The position numbers were made by a program, and so were the translations under genes. Below are positions 63,977 to 64,000 of a stretch of DNA of 64,000 bases, in pieces (within the stretch, counting starts at the first letter, position 1; every line of letters starts with the position of its first letter). The notes beneath the pieces are model-generated. The model did not search any database and was not told the DNA's origin. It saw only the letters and a program-made list of their open reading frames with translations. The DNA is from an uncultured Flavobacteriaceae bacterium (GTDB taxonomy: Bacteria > Bacteroidota > Bacteroidia > Flavobacteriales > Flavobacteriaceae), in the NCBI GenBank assembly GCA_947498845.1, contig CANMLX010000017.1:1-64000 (forward strand), in the 5' to 3' direction.

Positions 63977-64000
63977 CAATCAAAAATTTTGATTGTGAAA

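Overview
The window is a stretch of chromosome from a member of the Bacteroidota, almost certainly a (probably marine) Flavobacteriaceae species. The evidence is the AT-rich sequence, promoter-like TAnnTTTG boxes, a type IX secretion C-terminal sorting domain, a hybrid two-component regulator of the HTCS type, TonB-dependent/OMP family-3 receptors, the tiny CAL67264-type membrane protein, DUF6048/DUF6452/DUF6146 lipoproteins, and a RF2 gene with a programmed frameshift. I saw no rRNA, tRNA or CRISPR array. Most of the window is ordinary housekeeping sequence; the unusual material lies in the spacers.

Layout. 1-0.9 kb: the 5' part of an insertion-sequence transposase and palindromes. 0.9-4.8 kb (minus): rlmD with two small envelope proteins and a CaCA antiporter. 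4.8-5.7 kb: an AT-rich spacer with a ~100-nt imperfect hairpin, a perfect palindrome, a 19-codon ORF ending at a terminator, and a 50-residue conserved protein. 5.8-10 kb: an orphan HTCS regulator. 10-16.2 kb (minus): SDR, methyltransferase, AraC regulator, TlpA-like lipoprotein, EttA and a small membrane protein. 16.4-22 kb (plus): two HAD phosphatases, prfB, an ArsC-like protein and an outer-membrane receptor, ending in two heptamer microsatellites. 22-24.5 kb: divergent proline dehydrogenase and aroB. 24.6-30.9 kb (minus): a compact polysaccharide-export operon (DegT aminotransferase, nucleotide-sugar dehydratase, Wza-like, Wzc-like) without glycosyltransferases. 31.4-34 kb (minus): a DAACS symporter and aroC. 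34-38 kb: an LpxH-like phosphoesterase and a large T9SS cargo protein. 38.4-47 kb: a FAD/Fe-S oxidase, a small OMP, a Gfo/Idh/MocA oxidoreductase, a ThuA protein, a small lipoprotein fragment and a large zinc metalloprotease. 47.5-50.7 kb: an MscS-like channel, rocD and a zinc-ribbon protein. 51-57.6 kb: TPR protein and gyrA (minus) divergent from clpC. 57.8-64 kb: an IS200/IS605 remnant, two tandem ferredoxins, a divergent LuxC-like acyl-CoA reductase, serC, serA, a DUF937 protein and a DUF6146 lipoprotein.

How genes work together. aroB and aroC are two steps of the shikimate pathway; serC and serA are adjacent steps of serine synthesis; rlmD, EttA, RF2 and ClpC serve translation and proteostasis; the 24.6-30.9 kb operon makes an amino-deoxy sugar nucleotide and exports a polysaccharide. 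The best candidates for undescribed biology are a ~163-bp MITE-like element present in two inverted copies (43.0 and 63.1 kb), two other palindromic elements with related ends (38.2 and 48.9 kb), the structured 4.8-5.7 kb spacer with its small genes, and a 17-bp palindrome in the promoter of the T9SS cargo gene. All are inferences from the sequence read by eye; no database search was possible.
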